From contig CAAGHY010000001.1 of assembly GCA_900769735.1 (NCBI GenBank), forward strand, positions 1 to 9,159: a stretch of DNA of 9,159 nucleotides. Direction: 5' to 3'. The DNA is from Rikenellaceae bacterium (GTDB taxonomy: Bacteria; Bacteroidota; Bacteroidia; Bacteroidales; UBA932). Position 1 is the first letter of the stretch. Every line of letters starts with the position of its first letter. Both the position numbers and the translations under genes were made by a program. Of this stretch, positions 1-5,931 are shown piece by piece. The notes under the pieces were generated by a model that saw nothing but the letters and a program-made list of their open reading frames with translations, was not told the origin of the DNA and did not search any database.

Positions 1-1
1 T

Positions 2-739
2 ACCCTTGCACTTGATCCGGTATACATTCCATCAGTATTGAACACCCCTGGAATGTTCAATTACGGTATCCCGTTTGAAATAAAGGAGATTCCTGATTCA
101 TCAATCAATGCGGCAAGCGGACTTATGCCTAAGGACAGGGTGCTGGCAATCAATGGAGAGGATTGTGCTATGTTCTATCAGGTTCAGGAAGTTCTTGCAC
201 GCCATAAAGGTGATTCAATTGTGGCAACCGTAGCCAGAGGCAATGAGATCTCTTTTGTGCCATTGGCTACAGATACATTGGGTAGAATTCAGGTGGCGGT
301 TAATGCTGATCTGGCAGATTTCTATAACATTACCCAGAAAGAGTACTCTTTCTTTGCAGCCATACCTGCAGGTATCCAGAAGGCATCAGTTACTGTAACA
401 AACTACTTCAAGGAACTGAAGCTTATTTTCTCGCCTAAGACTGAGGCTTACAAATCTGTAGGAAGTTTCATTACAATAGGCAAGATATTCCCTGATACTT
501 GGGACTGGCATAGTTTTTGGAATATTACAGCATTCCTGTCTGTTATGTTGGCGGTGCTTAATATACTTCCAATTCCAGCTTTGGACGGAGGTCATCTTGT
601 ATTTACCCTTTATGAGATGATCACAGGAAGGAAACCTAGTGACAAGTTCCTTGAGTATGCCCAGATGGTTGGTATGATACTTCTGATGGCCCTTATGGTG
701 CTTGCCTTTGGTAATGACATTTTCAGATTGTTCAAATAA
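2..739 (+). CDS. rseP: RseP-like site-2 intramembrane zinc protease, C-terminal part (5' end outside window)
   Basis: The reading frame is open from the first bases of the window, so this is the 3' part of a longer gene; the internal TTG at 38 and later ATGs are not starts. RseP-family proteases cut transmembrane anti-sigma factors and leftover signal peptides within the inner membrane. The fragment shows a PDZ-like region (residues around LMPKDRVLAINGED and the following GDSIVATVARGNEISF) and then the family's second catalytic motif, NILPIPALDGGH at about 558-593, whose Asp is a zinc ligand. This sits between hydrophobic segments and is followed by a last membrane helix (MILLMALMVLAF). The first zinc motif, HExxH, must lie upstream of the window. 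The gene ends in TAA only 18 bases before the DUF4837-like gene, with no terminator between them, so the two are probably co-transcribed. The family assignment is firm; the substrate in this organism is unknown. Confidence 0.93.
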   Translation, partial: TLALDPVYIPSVLNTPGMFNYGIPFEIKEIPDSSINAASGLMPKDRVLAINGEDCAMFYQVQEVLARHKGDSIVATVARGNEISFVPLATDTLGRIQVAVNADLADFYNITQKEYSFFAAIPAGIQKASVTVTNYFKELKLIFSPKTEAYKSVGSFITIGKIFPDTWDWHSFWNITAFLSVMLAVLNILPIPALDGGHLVFTLYEMITGRKPSDKFLEYAQMVGMILLMALMVLAFGNDIFRLFK

Positions 740-757
740 CACATATATATTTATATT

Positions 758-1756
758 ATGAGAGTATTGAAATTATTGGTATTGGCTTTGGTTGCTGTTT
801 TTGCAGCAAGTTGCAATGATTCATCCGAGCTTGTAAAACAGAATGTGGGTGGTAAGGCCGGTGAAATTATAATTGTGGCAAACAAGGCTGAGTGGGAGAG
901 CGAGCCCGGTTCAGAGTTGCGTTCAATCCTTGCAACTCCATATCCTTATTTGCCCCAAAGCGAGCCTTCATATACTCTTATAAACATTCCTCACAAGAGT
1001 TTTACCTCTTTGTTTGAGTACCATAGAAATATCCTTATCCTTAAAGTTGATCCTGAGCTTAAAGCGGAGTTCAAGGCTGTTGAGGATGTTTGGGCAGCGC
1101 CTCAGACTGTAATAATGATTACAGCCCCTACCAAAGAGGAGGCTACAAAGGTTATTGCAGATAATGCGGAGCAGCTGTTCAATATCATCAACCAGGCTGA
1201 GAGAAACAGGATTATGAGAAACTCAAAACGTTATGAGGATGTAGCATTGAGAAATTTTGTTGCAGACAAGTTTGGAGGTTCACCATATTTCCCTAAAGGA
1301 TACTCGTTGAAGAAGCAGACAGACAACTTTGTATGGATTTCATATGAGACAACCTACATTAATTTGGGAATTTTTGTGTACAGAATTCCATATAAAGATG
1401 AAACTTCTGTACAACTTGAGGGATTGATGGCTGCCACCAATGACATTATGCAGGAGAATGTTCCCGGTATGGTGGACAACAGCTATATGACAATCAGCAG
1501 CGAGATTCTTCCAGGTTTGGAGGTTATGAAGTACAAGAATCGCAATTTTGTGGAAATGAGAGGATTGTGGGAGGTTAAGAATGACTTTATGGGTGGTCCG
1601 TTCGTTATTCACGCATTCTATGACAAGAATAATCCCAAGGACATTATTGTTGTTGAGGGATTTGTATATGCCCCTAGATATGACAAGAGAGACTATATAA
1701 GACAGGTGGAGTCTATATTGTATTCTTTCGACTGGAAAGAAGATTTTGGAAAATAA
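758..1756 (+). CDS. DUF4837-like lipoprotein of unknown function
   Basis: The 332-residue protein begins with a lipoprotein signal peptide: a Lys at position 5, a hydrophobic core LLVLALVAVF, and a lipobox-like AASC with the acylated Cys at residue 19. The mature protein is therefore a lipid-anchored envelope protein. I place it in the DUF4837 family from its overall character, its length and its position directly behind rseP, as I recall it from Bacteroidales genomes; there is no catalytic motif I can point to. The sequence is mixed alpha/beta with many aromatic residues in the C-terminal half (for example FVIHAFYDKNN and FVYAPRYDKRDY). The ATG at 758 is preceded by an AT-rich spacer without a Shine-Dalgarno sequence, as is usual in the phylum. 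The stop codon is followed within two bases by the -33 element of the tRNA-Glu promoter, so there is no room for a separate terminator. Function is not known; linkage to RseP suggests an envelope role, which is inference. Confidence 0.8.
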   Translation: MRVLKLLVLALVAVFAASCNDSSELVKQNVGGKAGEIIIVANKAEWESEPGSELRSILATPYPYLPQSEPSYTLINIPHKSFTSLFEYHRNILILKVDPELKAEFKAVEDVWAAPQTVIMITAPTKEEATKVIADNAEQLFNIINQAERNRIMRNSKRYEDVALRNFVADKFGGSPYFPKGYSLKKQTDNFVWISYETTYINLGIFVYRIPYKDETSVQLEGLMAATNDIMQENVPGMVDNSYMTISSEILPGLEVMKYKNRNFVEMRGLWEVKNDFMGGPFVIHAFYDKNNPKDIIVVEGFVYAPRYDKRDYIRQVESILYSFDWKEDFGK

Positions 1757-1757
1757 T

Positions 1758-1788
1758 TTTGCAGGTATAAAAATAATTTATACCTTTG
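1758..1788 (+). promoter_or_regulatory. Bacteroidota-type promoter for tRNA-Glu and rpsT
   Basis: A -33 element TTTG at 1758-1761 is followed after 19 bases by a -7 element TAccTTTG at 1781-1788. Both boxes and the spacing match the consensus of the Bacteroides primary sigma factor, TTTG then TAnnTTTG 19-21 bases away. Transcription should start near 1793, about 13 bases before the tRNA. An 8-bp inverted repeat lies between the boxes and overlaps the -7 element (see separate entry). Confidence 0.85.
1764..1784. repeat. Perfect 8-bp inverted repeat inside the tRNA-Glu promoter
   Basis: GGTATAAA at 1764-1771 is the exact reverse complement of TTTATACC at 1777-1784, with a 5-base AATAA spacer. 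The right arm covers the first half of the -7 element. It could be an operator, an AT-rich hairpin at the end of the preceding lipoprotein mRNA, or chance in AT-rich DNA. It lacks a GC-rich stem, so I do not call it a terminator. Confidence 0.4.
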
Positions 1789-1805
1789 CAGTCCCAAAGT
1801 GGCAA

Positions 1806-1877
1806 GGTCGGTTCGTCTAACGGTTAGGACTCAAGATTTTCATTCTTGCAATAGGGGTTCGATTCCCCTACCGACTA
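1806..1877 (+). tRNA. tRNA-Glu (anticodon TTC)
   Basis: The cloverleaf folds completely. The acceptor stem is GGTCGGT (1806-1812) with ACCGACT (1870-1876), starting with a G-U pair. The D arm is GTCT with AGGAC. The anticodon stem is CAAGA (1832-1836) with TCTTG (1844-1848) around loop TTTTCAT, putting anticodon TTC at 1839-1841. A short variable loop is followed by T arm AGGGG / TTCGATT / CCCCT and discriminator A at 1877. The next bases are CTA, so the 3' CCA is not encoded and must be added by tRNA nucleotidyltransferase. At 72 bases it reads GAA and GAG codons. It lies 25 bases before rpsT behind a shared promoter, so the tRNA is probably cut from a tRNA-rpsT precursor. Confidence 0.96.
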
Positions 1878-1902
1878 CTAATAATATTAAAAAAGATAAA
1901 TC

Positions 1903-2157
1903 ATGGCAAATCACGCATCAGCAGAAAAACGCAATCGCCAGAATGCGAAGCGTAGATTGCATAATCGTTATTATGCAAAAACTACTCGTAATGCTATTAA
2001 AGCATTGCGCAACACAACAGACAAAGAGGCAGCTTTGGCACTTATGCCTAAAGTAGCAGCAATGTTGGACAAACTAGCTAAGAAAAACATTATCCACAGC
2101 AACAAAGCTGCGAACCTTAAGAGCGGTTTGGCTGTTTATGTTAACAAACTAGCGTAA
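1903..2157 (+). CDS. rpsT: 30S ribosomal protein S20
   Basis: The 84-residue, Lys/Arg-rich protein opens with the S20 signature MANHASAEKRNRQNAKRR followed by NRYYAKTTRNAIKAL, and ends with NIIHSNKAANLKSGLA, the conserved second helical half. S20 binds 16S rRNA early in 30S assembly. The length is normal for the family. The start at 1903 is fixed by the conserved MANH N-terminus; the upstream region is A-rich with no Shine-Dalgarno sequence. The gene is transcribed together with tRNA-Glu and ends just before a strong hairpin terminator. An overlapping longer frame that starts before the tRNA is a shadow. Confidence 0.97.
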   Translation: MANHASAEKRNRQNAKRRLHNRYYAKTTRNAIKALRNTTDKEAALALMPKVAAMLDKLAKKNIIHSNKAANLKSGLAVYVNKLA

Positions 2158-2176
2158 ATTTTACGTTTTATCGTAA
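2153..2176 (+). repeat. Alternating CGTAA / TTACG / CGTAA arms after rpsT
   Basis: CGTAA at 2153-2157 (covering the rpsT stop codon), TTACG at 2161-2165 and CGTAA at 2172-2176 form two mutually exclusive small stems sharing the central arm. The 2161/2172 pairing has a workable 6-base loop, while the 2153/2161 pairing has almost none. It lies immediately before the terminator hairpin and may only add to mRNA 3' end structure. Confidence 0.35.
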
Positions 2177-2177
2177 G

Positions 2178-2220
2178 ATAAAAATAAAACTTCCCAATCT
2201 TTGGGAAGTTTTATTTTTAT
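2178..2220 (+). terminator. Intrinsic terminator of tRNA-Glu-rpsT, 20-bp perfect stem
   Basis: Bases 2178-2197 pair perfectly with 2201-2220 around the 3-base loop TCT. The core is AACTTCCCAA with TTGGGAAGTT, flanked by A-rich and T-rich arms, so a T-run (2214-2218, ATTTTT context) follows the GC core as in a Rho-independent terminator. Because the A-rich side is matched, it could work in both directions. Its 3' arm reaches the first two bases of an in-frame radC ATG at 2219. Confidence 0.9.
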
Positions 2221-2224
2221 GTAT

Positions 2225-2914
2225 ATGAGCGAACGTTTTACTATTCAGGATTGGACTCCAAGCGAGAGGCCACGTGAGAAATTTTTGGAGAAAGGGGCAG
2301 CCAGCCTAAGTGATGCTGAGGTATTGGCAATTCTGATACGCTCCGGTAACCGTAATGACAATGCAATAGACCTTGCACGTAAAATTCTGGCAGGGGCCGG
2401 TAACAATCTTCAGTCATTACGCAAATTTACCTATAAAGATTACAGGAAGTTCAAGGGGATTGGGGCCGGTAAGGCACTTTCCATTATGGCGGCATTTGAG
2501 CTTGCGTCAAGGTGCGAGCTGCAGATGGCTCCGGTGATGGCCCGCATCCACTCTTCAGAAATGGCGGCCAGTACAATTGTCCCCATCCTCAGGGACCTTT
2601 CCCACGAGGAGTGCTGGGTGCTGTACCTAAACAAGGGGAACAGGCTTCTTGGGAAGGAGAGGATCTCTTTGGGAGGACTGGATGCTACGGTGGTAGATAC
2701 CCGCCTCATAATAAAAGGGGCAATAGAGAGGGGATGTTGCCAGATAATCCTTGCCCATAACCATCCGTCGGGAAGCTGTACACCAGGAAGCAATGACAAG
2801 ATTGTTACTGAGAGGTTGGCCAAGGCGGCACAGTTGTGTGACATTGCACTGGTTGACCACCTTGTGATAGGTGGTGGGGATTATTTCAGTTTTGCAGATG
2901 AAGGGTTGCTTTAA
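2225..2914 (+). CDS. radC: RadC family JAB/MPN-domain protein
   Basis: The 229-residue protein has an N-terminal UPF0758-type segment (DWTPSERPREKFLEKGAASLSDAEVLAI in two parts, residues 9-36), a helix-hairpin-helix-like FKGIGAGKALSI (76-87), and a C-terminal metalloprotease-like JAB domain. The zinc motif is complete: Glu 128/129, then H178-N-H180, PSG, and D191, which is the HxHx10D spacing. RadC was named for a supposed repair role that has not held up; its biochemical function is unsettled. I chose ATG 2225 (MSERF). ATG 2219 is possible and adds two residues, but it touches the rpsT terminator stem, and TTG 2201 lies within the stem. There is little room for a promoter between terminator and start; a weak AATCTTTG at 2196-2203 resembles a -7 box but lacks a -33 partner, so the gene may rely on read-through. 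Confidence 0.93.
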   Translation: MSERFTIQDWTPSERPREKFLEKGAASLSDAEVLAILIRSGNRNDNAIDLARKILAGAGNNLQSLRKFTYKDYRKFKGIGAGKALSIMAAFELASRCELQMAPVMARIHSSEMAASTIVPILRDLSHEECWVLYLNKGNRLLGKERISLGGLDATVVDTRLIIKGAIERGCCQIILAHNHPSGSCTPGSNDKIVTERLAKAAQLCDIALVDHLVIGGGDYFSFADEGLL

Positions 2915-2963
2915 TTCAGATTATATTTTCCTTTTCAGTGAGGTAATTGTTATGGATTTTGTG

Positions 2964-2971
2964 TAAATTTG
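2964..2971 (+). promoter_or_regulatory. -7 promoter element for upp
   Basis: TAaaTTTG at 2964-2971 matches the Bacteroides -7 consensus TAnnTTTG exactly and would start transcription near 2976, about 20 bases before the upp ATG. I find no TTTG at the right distance upstream (2941-2945 reads AGGTA), so the promoter has only one clear box. Confidence 0.55.
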
Positions 2972-2986
2972 TTAGGAAGTAAAAAC

Positions 2987-2991
2987 GGAGG
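2987..2991 (+). promoter_or_regulatory. Shine-Dalgarno sequence of upp
   Basis: GGAGG ends four bases before the ATG at 2996. It decides the start in favour of 2996 over the in-frame TTG at 2969, which lies inside the -7 promoter box. It is the only canonical Shine-Dalgarno sequence I see in this window; the other starts have A-rich leaders. Confidence 0.6.
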
Positions 2992-2995
2992 AACT

Positions 2996-3649
2996 ATGAA
3001 AACAATCAATTTGGGAGAGCAGAATTCGGTTTTGAACAGATTCGTTGCAGAACTCAGGGACAAGCATATCCAGAAAGACAGTATGAGGTTCAGGAGAAAC
3101 CTTGAGAGGATAGGGGAGATTTTCGCATATGAGATAAGCAAAACCCTGAATTATTCAGAAGTTGAGGTTACAACTCCACTGGGAATTGCAAATTGTTCGT
3201 TGCCTCAGGATGAACTGGTTATTTCAACTGTGCTCAGGGCCGGGCTTCCGTTGCATAACGGTATACTCAATTACTTTGATTCAGCGCAGAATTCATTCAT
3301 TGCTGCGTACAGAAAATATGGCAAGGATAACAAGTTTACCATCCAGATTGAATATATGAGTTCTCCAAGTATTGAAGGGAAAACATTGATACTGGCAGAC
3401 ACAATGCTGGCAACAGGCTCTTCAATAGTGTTGGCATACAACAAATTGTGTGAGCTGGGTGAACCTGCCCACACACATCTGGTATGTCCAATTGCAAGTG
3501 AATTCAGTTTGGGATATCTTTCAAAGCATCTTCCTCACAAGAAGGTTACTCTGTGGGTTGCAGCTGTTGATGAAGAGCTTACAAACAAGTCTTATATAGT
3601 TCCCGGTTTGGGTGATGCCGGTGATCTGGCATTCGGGAACAAGCTATAG
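2996..3649 (+). CDS. upp: Uracil phosphoribosyltransferase
   Basis: The 217-residue cytosolic enzyme of pyrimidine salvage joins uracil and PRPP to make UMP and pyrophosphate. It carries the phosphoribosyltransferase PRPP loop at residues 131-143 (LILADTMLATGSS) and the C-terminal uracil-binding signature YIVPGLGDAGDLAFG (200-214). It also has LRAGLPLHNGIL (80-91) and RDK / MRFRRNLERIGE near the N-terminus, in the style I recall from Bacteroides Upp. The PRPP loop has Thr136 where the family usually has Pro (DPMLATG), at bases 3401-3403. The start follows from the GGAGG and from the conserved MKTINLGEQN opening. The stop codon overlaps the last codons of rpoN on the other strand by six bases. 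Confidence 0.93.
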   Translation: MKTINLGEQNSVLNRFVAELRDKHIQKDSMRFRRNLERIGEIFAYEISKTLNYSEVEVTTPLGIANCSLPQDELVISTVLRAGLPLHNGILNYFDSAQNSFIAAYRKYGKDNKFTIQIEYMSSPSIEGKTLILADTMLATGSSIVLAYNKLCELGEPAHTHLVCPIASEFSLGYLSKHLPHKKVTLWVAAVDEELTNKSYIVPGLGDAGDLAFGNKL

Positions 3650-3651
3650 CT
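3642..3651. other. Palindrome holding both stop codons of upp and rpoN
   Basis: AGCTATAGCT is a perfect 10-bp palindrome. Its central CTATAG (3644-3649) encodes Leu-stop at the end of upp on the plus strand and Leu-stop at the end of rpoN on the minus strand. The two genes overlap by exactly these six bases, and I see no intrinsic terminator between them. Confidence 0.85.
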
Positions 3652-5044
3652 CTTTCCTTAATCTGGCAATAGGGATGTTCAGTTGCTCCCTGTACTTTGC
3701 TACTGTACGGCGGGCAACTTTGTAACCTTTTTGTTGTAGAACCTCTACAAGCTCTTCATCAGTGAGGGGCTTGTTCTTGTCTTCAGCATCTACGCTTTCA
3801 ACAAGAATTTTCTTTATCTCCCTTGTGGATACCTCTTCACCACCCTCAGTCATAAGACCTTCTGAGAAGAAATATTTCAATGGGTATATTCCAAAATGGG
3901 TCTGTATGTATTTGCAGTTCACAACCCTTGAGATTGTGGAGATGTCAAGTCCTGTTTTCTCTGCAATGTTCTTCAAAACCATAGGTTTCAGCTTGGTCTC
4001 ATCACCGTCCATAAAGTATTCCCTCTGGAAATCAATGATTGCATTCATTGTGTTCTGAAGGGTATTCTGCCTCTGTTTCAGGGCCTCTATGAACCATTTT
4101 GCTGAATCCAGTTTCTGTTTTACAAAGCTTGCAGCCTCCCTCCCAGCTTTGGTGTTTGAGGAAGAGTTCATAAGCAGCTCTGCATATCTCCTGTTTACTT
4201 TTAACTCCGGAACGGAGAATTTTGGCATACTCATAATAAGCTCACCATCTTTCTCCTCAAGGAGAAAATCCGGGATAATCTGCTGGGTCTGCTCATCATA
4301 TGAATCATCAATCTGCCCGCCGGGGCGTGGATTGAGTCTTATGATCTCATCAATGGCCTCCTTCAGTTCATCCTGGGTAATGCCCATTTTGGAGATTATC
4401 TTGCTGTAGTGCTTTTTGGTGAACTCCTGGAAATATTCAGAAAGTATTGTGCGGGCCCTCTCCTGGGCAATGTTTTTAGGGTGAATCTGCAGCAAAAGGC
4501 ACTCTTGAAGGTCTCTTGCGCCAACTCCTGCCGGCTCAAACTCCTGAATCACCTTAAGGATCTTCTCCACCTCCTGCTCATCAGTCTCAATATTGAGTCT
4601 CAGTAGAATATCATAAGAGAGTGATTCAAGATCCCTTCTGAGGTATCCGTCATCATCAAGGCTTCCTATTATGAAGACGGCAATGGCATGGCTGCGCTCA
4701 TCCATCTTGCGGTAGCCAAGCTGGACTACCAGGTTTTCCTGGAAACTCTCTTTAACTGAAAAAGTATTGTACTGGGGCTTGAGGTCTTTTCCCTGATTGT
4801 TTACGTACAGTTTGTATGAAGGGGTAGGGTCATCAGCAGGATACTCACTCAAAGAAACATTCTTTGGTGAATCATCTTCCGGATCTCCACTTTCAGTAAT
4901 TTCATCCAATACCGGGTTCTCCTCAATTTCTTTCCTTATCTTCTGCTCAAGCTCAAGAGTAGGGAGTTCCAGAAGTTTTATGGTCTGAATCTGAAGAGGT
5001 GATAACTTTTGTTGCTGTTTTTGCTGTAACCCTTGTTTTAACAT
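3644..5044 (-). CDS. rpoN: RNA polymerase sigma-54 factor
   Basis: The 466-residue protein has all regions of a sigma-54 factor. Region I (residues 1-50) is Gln/Leu-rich and begins MLKQGLQQKQQQKLSPLQIQ; it interacts with the AAA+ activator and the -12 fork. An acidic linker follows (about 50-75, with EDDSP and ADDP). The core-binding domain includes IGSLDDDGYL (126-135) and the typical EFEPAGVGARDLQECLL. A helix-turn-helix follows (KNIAEKTGLDISTISRVV), and the C-terminal RpoN box ARRTVAKYRE (444-453) reads the -24 element. Length is usual for the family. The ATG at 5042-5044 matches the conserved N-terminus. The gene is monocistronic here, divergent from the acyltransferase operon and convergent with upp. 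Sigma-54 needs an enhancer-binding activator, none of which is in the window. Its promoter places transcription start almost at the ATG. Confidence 0.97.
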   Translation of the reverse strand: MLKQGLQQKQQQKLSPLQIQTIKLLELPTLELEQKIRKEIEENPVLDEITESGDPEDDSPKNVSLSEYPADDPTPSYKLYVNNQGKDLKPQYNTFSVKESFQENLVVQLGYRKMDERSHAIAVFIIGSLDDDGYLRRDLESLSYDILLRLNIETDEQEVEKILKVIQEFEPAGVGARDLQECLLLQIHPKNIAQERARTILSEYFQEFTKKHYSKIISKMGITQDELKEAIDEIIRLNPRPGGQIDDSYDEQTQQIIPDFLLEEKDGELIMSMPKFSVPELKVNRRYAELLMNSSSNTKAGREAASFVKQKLDSAKWFIEALKQRQNTLQNTMNAIIDFQREYFMDGDETKLKPMVLKNIAEKTGLDISTISRVVNCKYIQTHFGIYPLKYFFSEGLMTEGGEEVSTREIKKILVESVDAEDKNKPLTDEELVEVLQQKGYKVARRTVAKYREQLNIPIARLRKEL

Positions 5045-5049
5045 AATGG

Positions 5050-5057
5050 CAAAGATA
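5050..5057 (-). promoter_or_regulatory. -7 promoter element for rpoN, start at or near the ATG
   Basis: On the minus strand TAtcTTTG (plus-strand CAAAGATA) matches the Bacteroides -7 consensus and ends only five bases before the rpoN ATG. A TTTG lies upstream at 5082-5085 (minus strand), but at 24 bases spacing, longer than the usual 19-21. If used, the box would give an mRNA with essentially no 5' leader. Confidence 0.55.
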
Positions 5058-5097
5058 CAATTTTTTTTAACTTAGCATCTACAAATAAAACCCCGTT

Positions 5098-5931
5098 ATG
5101 GAGAGCCTTAACAAAGATTTAGTCATAGATATTGATGCGGTGATAGCATCCAAAAGTAAACGCTTGGCAAAATTCACACCAAAGTTTGTTGTACGCTGGG
5201 TAAAAAGGATTGTTCACGAGGATGAGATTAATGAAATCCTTAAATACAGCGACGGTGCAATAGATGTGGAGTTTGCTGATAAAGTGCTTCAGTGGCTTAA
5301 CGCAAAAAGCAATGTAAAGTTCATCAACAGAGAGAGTTTGAAGGAGGATGGAAGATATATTTTTGTATCCAACCACCCCCTTGGAGGACTGGATGGACTT
5401 ACCCTCATTTCATCGTTGGGAAAAATGTTCGGGAAGATAAGGTTTGTGGTAAATGATATCCTTATGAACATAGTACCTATGCGCAATCTGTTTGTTCCGG
5501 TAAACAAGCACGGACGTATGGGCAAGGAATACGGAGAGATAATACACAATGCATACGCATCAGATGCCCAGATGCTATATTTCCCTGCAGGCTTGTGCTC
5601 CAGACTTATAGACGGGGAAATTACAGACCTGGAATGGAAGAAGAACTTCATAAAACAGGCAAAAAGATACAACAGGGACATTGTGCCTGTGTACTTTGGC
5701 GGCCGCAACTCAAACTTCTTTTACCGTTTTGCCAAAATCAGGAAAATGTTGGGAATAAAATTCAATTTTGAGATGATTTTTCTTCCCGATGAGATGTTCC
5801 GCCAAAAAAACAGTATATTTGAAGTAGTGATAGGAGAACCTATCCCAATCTCATCAATAGATTCAAGCAAGACTTTGGACCAGTGGTGCGGTGAGATAAG
5901 AGAAAAATGTTATCAACTAAAGAACTGTTAA
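5098..5931 (+). CDS. glsA: GlsA-like O-acyltransferase (PlsC/LPLAT superfamily)
   Basis: The 277-residue protein belongs to the lysophospholipid acyltransferase superfamily. Acyltransferase motif I is SNHPLGGLDG with His93 and Asp99, motif III is FPAGLCSR (162-169), and VPVYFGG (196-202) is the motif IV region. Together with the next gene it resembles the GlsA/GlsB pair that makes glycine lipids in Bacteroides thetaiotaomicron, and the OlsA/OlsB pair for ornithine lipids. The predicted job is adding the second, ester-linked fatty acid to an N-acylated amino acid at the inner membrane. His and Asp are separated by five residues, not the four of the classical HX4D motif; I believe related hemolysin-like LPLATs share this (HPxGxxDG). 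No Shine-Dalgarno sequence is seen. A weak -7-like TAACTTAG at 5068-5075 is the only promoter hint in the 53-base gap shared with rpoN. The amino-acid substrate cannot be read from sequence. Confidence 0.85.
   Translation: MESLNKDLVIDIDAVIASKSKRLAKFTPKFVVRWVKRIVHEDEINEILKYSDGAIDVEFADKVLQWLNAKSNVKFINRESLKEDGRYIFVSNHPLGGLDGLTLISSLGKMFGKIRFVVNDILMNIVPMRNLFVPVNKHGRMGKEYGEIIHNAYASDAQMLYFPAGLCSRLIDGEITDLEWKKNFIKQAKRYNRDIVPVYFGGRNSNFFYRFAKIRKMLGIKFNFEMIFLPDEMFRQKNSIFEVVIGEPIPISSIDSSKTLDQWCGEIREKCYQLKNC

Noticed and set aside
1799..2056. 85-codon open frame across tRNA-Glu and into rpsT
   Set aside because: It spans a clear tRNA and overlaps rpsT out of frame; the product resembles nothing and has shadow composition.
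2201..2224. TTG start for radC at 2201
   Set aside because: It lies inside the 3' arm of the rpsT terminator; the conserved RadC region needs only the ATG at 2219 or 2225.
2440..2844. 134-codon minus-strand open frame opposite radC
   Set aside because: Shadow of a well-supported radC; no recognisable motif, start context or promoter.
2969..2995. TTG start for upp at 2969
   Set aside because: It overlaps the -7 promoter box; the GGAGG and the conserved MKTINLGEQN opening support ATG 2996.
5289..5708. 139-codon minus-strand open frame opposite the GlsA-like gene
   Set aside because: Antisense to a gene with clear acyltransferase motifs; no independent coding evidence.
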